Assembly: GCA_005879255.1 (NCBI GenBank) | Contig: VBKY01000423.1 | Span: 1-5,295 of the forward strand | DNA from: Deltaproteobacteria bacterium | GTDB lineage: Bacteria > Desulfobacterota_B > Binatia > UBA9968 | Length of the DNA stretch: 5,295 nucleotides | Direction of reading: 5' to 3' | In this document: piece after piece, positions 4,769-5,295 of the stretch | How the letters are laid out: each line of letters begins with the position of its first letter | Numbering within the stretch: the first letter of the stretch is position 1 | The notes under the pieces: model-generated | Databases searched by the model: none | What the model saw: the letters and a program-made list of their open reading frames with translations, nothing else | What the model was told of the DNA's origin: nothing | Position numbers and translations under genes: made by a program

Positions 4769-5295
4769 TTATTTGATCACCCGATCAGCTCTCGCCACAT
4801 TCGGCGGAATCGTCAGGCCGATCTGCTTCGCCGCCTTCAGGTTGATGATGAACTCGAACTTTGTCGGTTGCTCCACAGGAAGATCGGCGGGCTTGGCGCC
4901 TTTGAGAATCTTGTCGACAAAAACGGCTACGCGCTTGTAGCGTTCCGTGCGGTCGGCTCCATAGGACATCAAACTGCCATTGATAATGAAATTTCCCTGA
5001 GCGTAAATCGCCGGCAGCCGATTTTTCGTCGCCAGCTCCGCAATCCGCTCTTGATGGGAAGCCGCCAATGGGGTCGACCACACGGCAAGAGCGGCGCTGT
5101 GTGCCCTCATGGCCTCTTTGAACGCGCTCTCGTATTTGTCGGCGCGGCTCACCGCCATGGAATGAAGCTGTAACCGAAGGTTTTGCGCCGCCATCTGGCT
5201 CTCTTTCCATTCCTGTGTAGAGCTTGGGCTCTGTGGATCCCACAGCACTGCAACACGAGAAAGATTTGAAACAGTTTCCTTGAGTAACTCCAGCC
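4769..5295 (-). CDS. ABC transporter substrate-binding protein, PF04392/COG2984 family (copy 6, N-terminus outside the window)
   Basis: The C-terminal half (about 175 codons) of a sixth paralogue. The frame is open to the window edge, reading LELLKETVSNLSRVAVLWDPQSP at its start, so the GTG at 5248 is an internal Val and not a start. Recognisable parts are the second-lobe strand VAVLWDP, a KESQMAAQNLRLQLHSMAV strand-helix, YESAFKEAMRAHSAALAVW, ERIAELATKNRLPAIYAQGNF, SLMSYG and VFVDKILKGAKPADLPVEQP. The tail KFEFIINLKAAKQIGLTIPP is typical, but the next segment reads NVARADRVIK, one Leu short of the NVLARAD found in copies 2, 4 and 5. Where other copies have VEAGGLMSYG, this one has IINGSLMSYG, and the helix before VFVDK reads RYKR instead of LFRR or MFRR. 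The binding face may therefore differ. The signal peptide and first lobe cannot be seen. Confidence 0.9.
   Translation of the reverse strand, partial: LELLKETVSNLSRVAVLWDPQSPSSTQEWKESQMAAQNLRLQLHSMAVSRADKYESAFKEAMRAHSAALAVWSTPLAASHQERIAELATKNRLPAIYAQGNFIINGSLMSYGADRTERYKRVAVFVDKILKGAKPADLPVEQPTKFEFIINLKAAKQIGLTIPPNVARADRVIK

Noticed and set aside
4785..5243. Second minus-strand frame overlapping copy 6
   Set aside because: It is an out-of-frame reading of copy 6 with no family motif.
4769..5248. A separate short gene starting at the GTG at 5248
   Set aside because: The frame is open upstream to the window edge and encodes family sequence (ELLKETVSNLSRVAV), so this GTG is an internal valine codon.

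Overview
The window is a head-to-tail array of six paralogous genes, all on the minus strand. Each encodes, or once encoded, a periplasmic substrate-binding protein (SBP) of the uncharacterised ABC_sub_bind family (PF04392 / COG2984, related to TrpX). I see no permease, ATPase, regulator, RNA gene, CRISPR array or transposase. Every long plus-strand reading frame is a shadow of one of these genes. The Sec-type signal peptides without a lipobox point to a Gram-negative bacterium. Moderate GC content, many paralogues of this family and repeat-rich spacers resemble environmental Pseudomonadota, Desulfobacterota or Rokubacteria-type genomes, but the sequence does not settle the lineage.

Layout in transcription order (right to left): copy 6 (5295-4769, N-terminal half outside the window), copy 5 (4697-3720), copy 4 (3628-2609), copy 3 (2556-1513), copy 2 (1400-354) and copy 1 (307-5). 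Copy 1 is an N-terminal fragment of 100 codons that ends at an in-frame TAG next to the window edge. The spacers are 71, 91, 52, 112 and 46 bp. The four complete copies encode about 325-348 residues: a signal peptide cut before Gln-Gln, a conserved N-terminal lobe, a variable middle and a very conserved C-terminal tail.

The spacers are the least ordinary part. Each carries short degenerate tandem repeats: CCAAAAT-type heptads (three spacers), ACTGACY heptads (one) and TTGAAC 8-9-mers (one). Two spacers also hold a related GCTCAGG-type palindromic element. At copies 2 and 3 the CCAAAAT heptads occur as two arrays in opposite orientation around the start codon. The inner array lies inside the signal-peptide coding region, so part of each leader is made of repeat.

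How the genes work together: each product should bind a small ligand in the periplasm and deliver it to a membrane transporter, which would have to be encoded outside the window. Close spacing and common direction allow co-transcription, but no convincing promoter or strong terminator is visible. The array looks like the product of tandem duplication followed by divergence and partial decay. I do not see a clearly new biological system here. The repeat architecture around the start codons is the most unusual feature.
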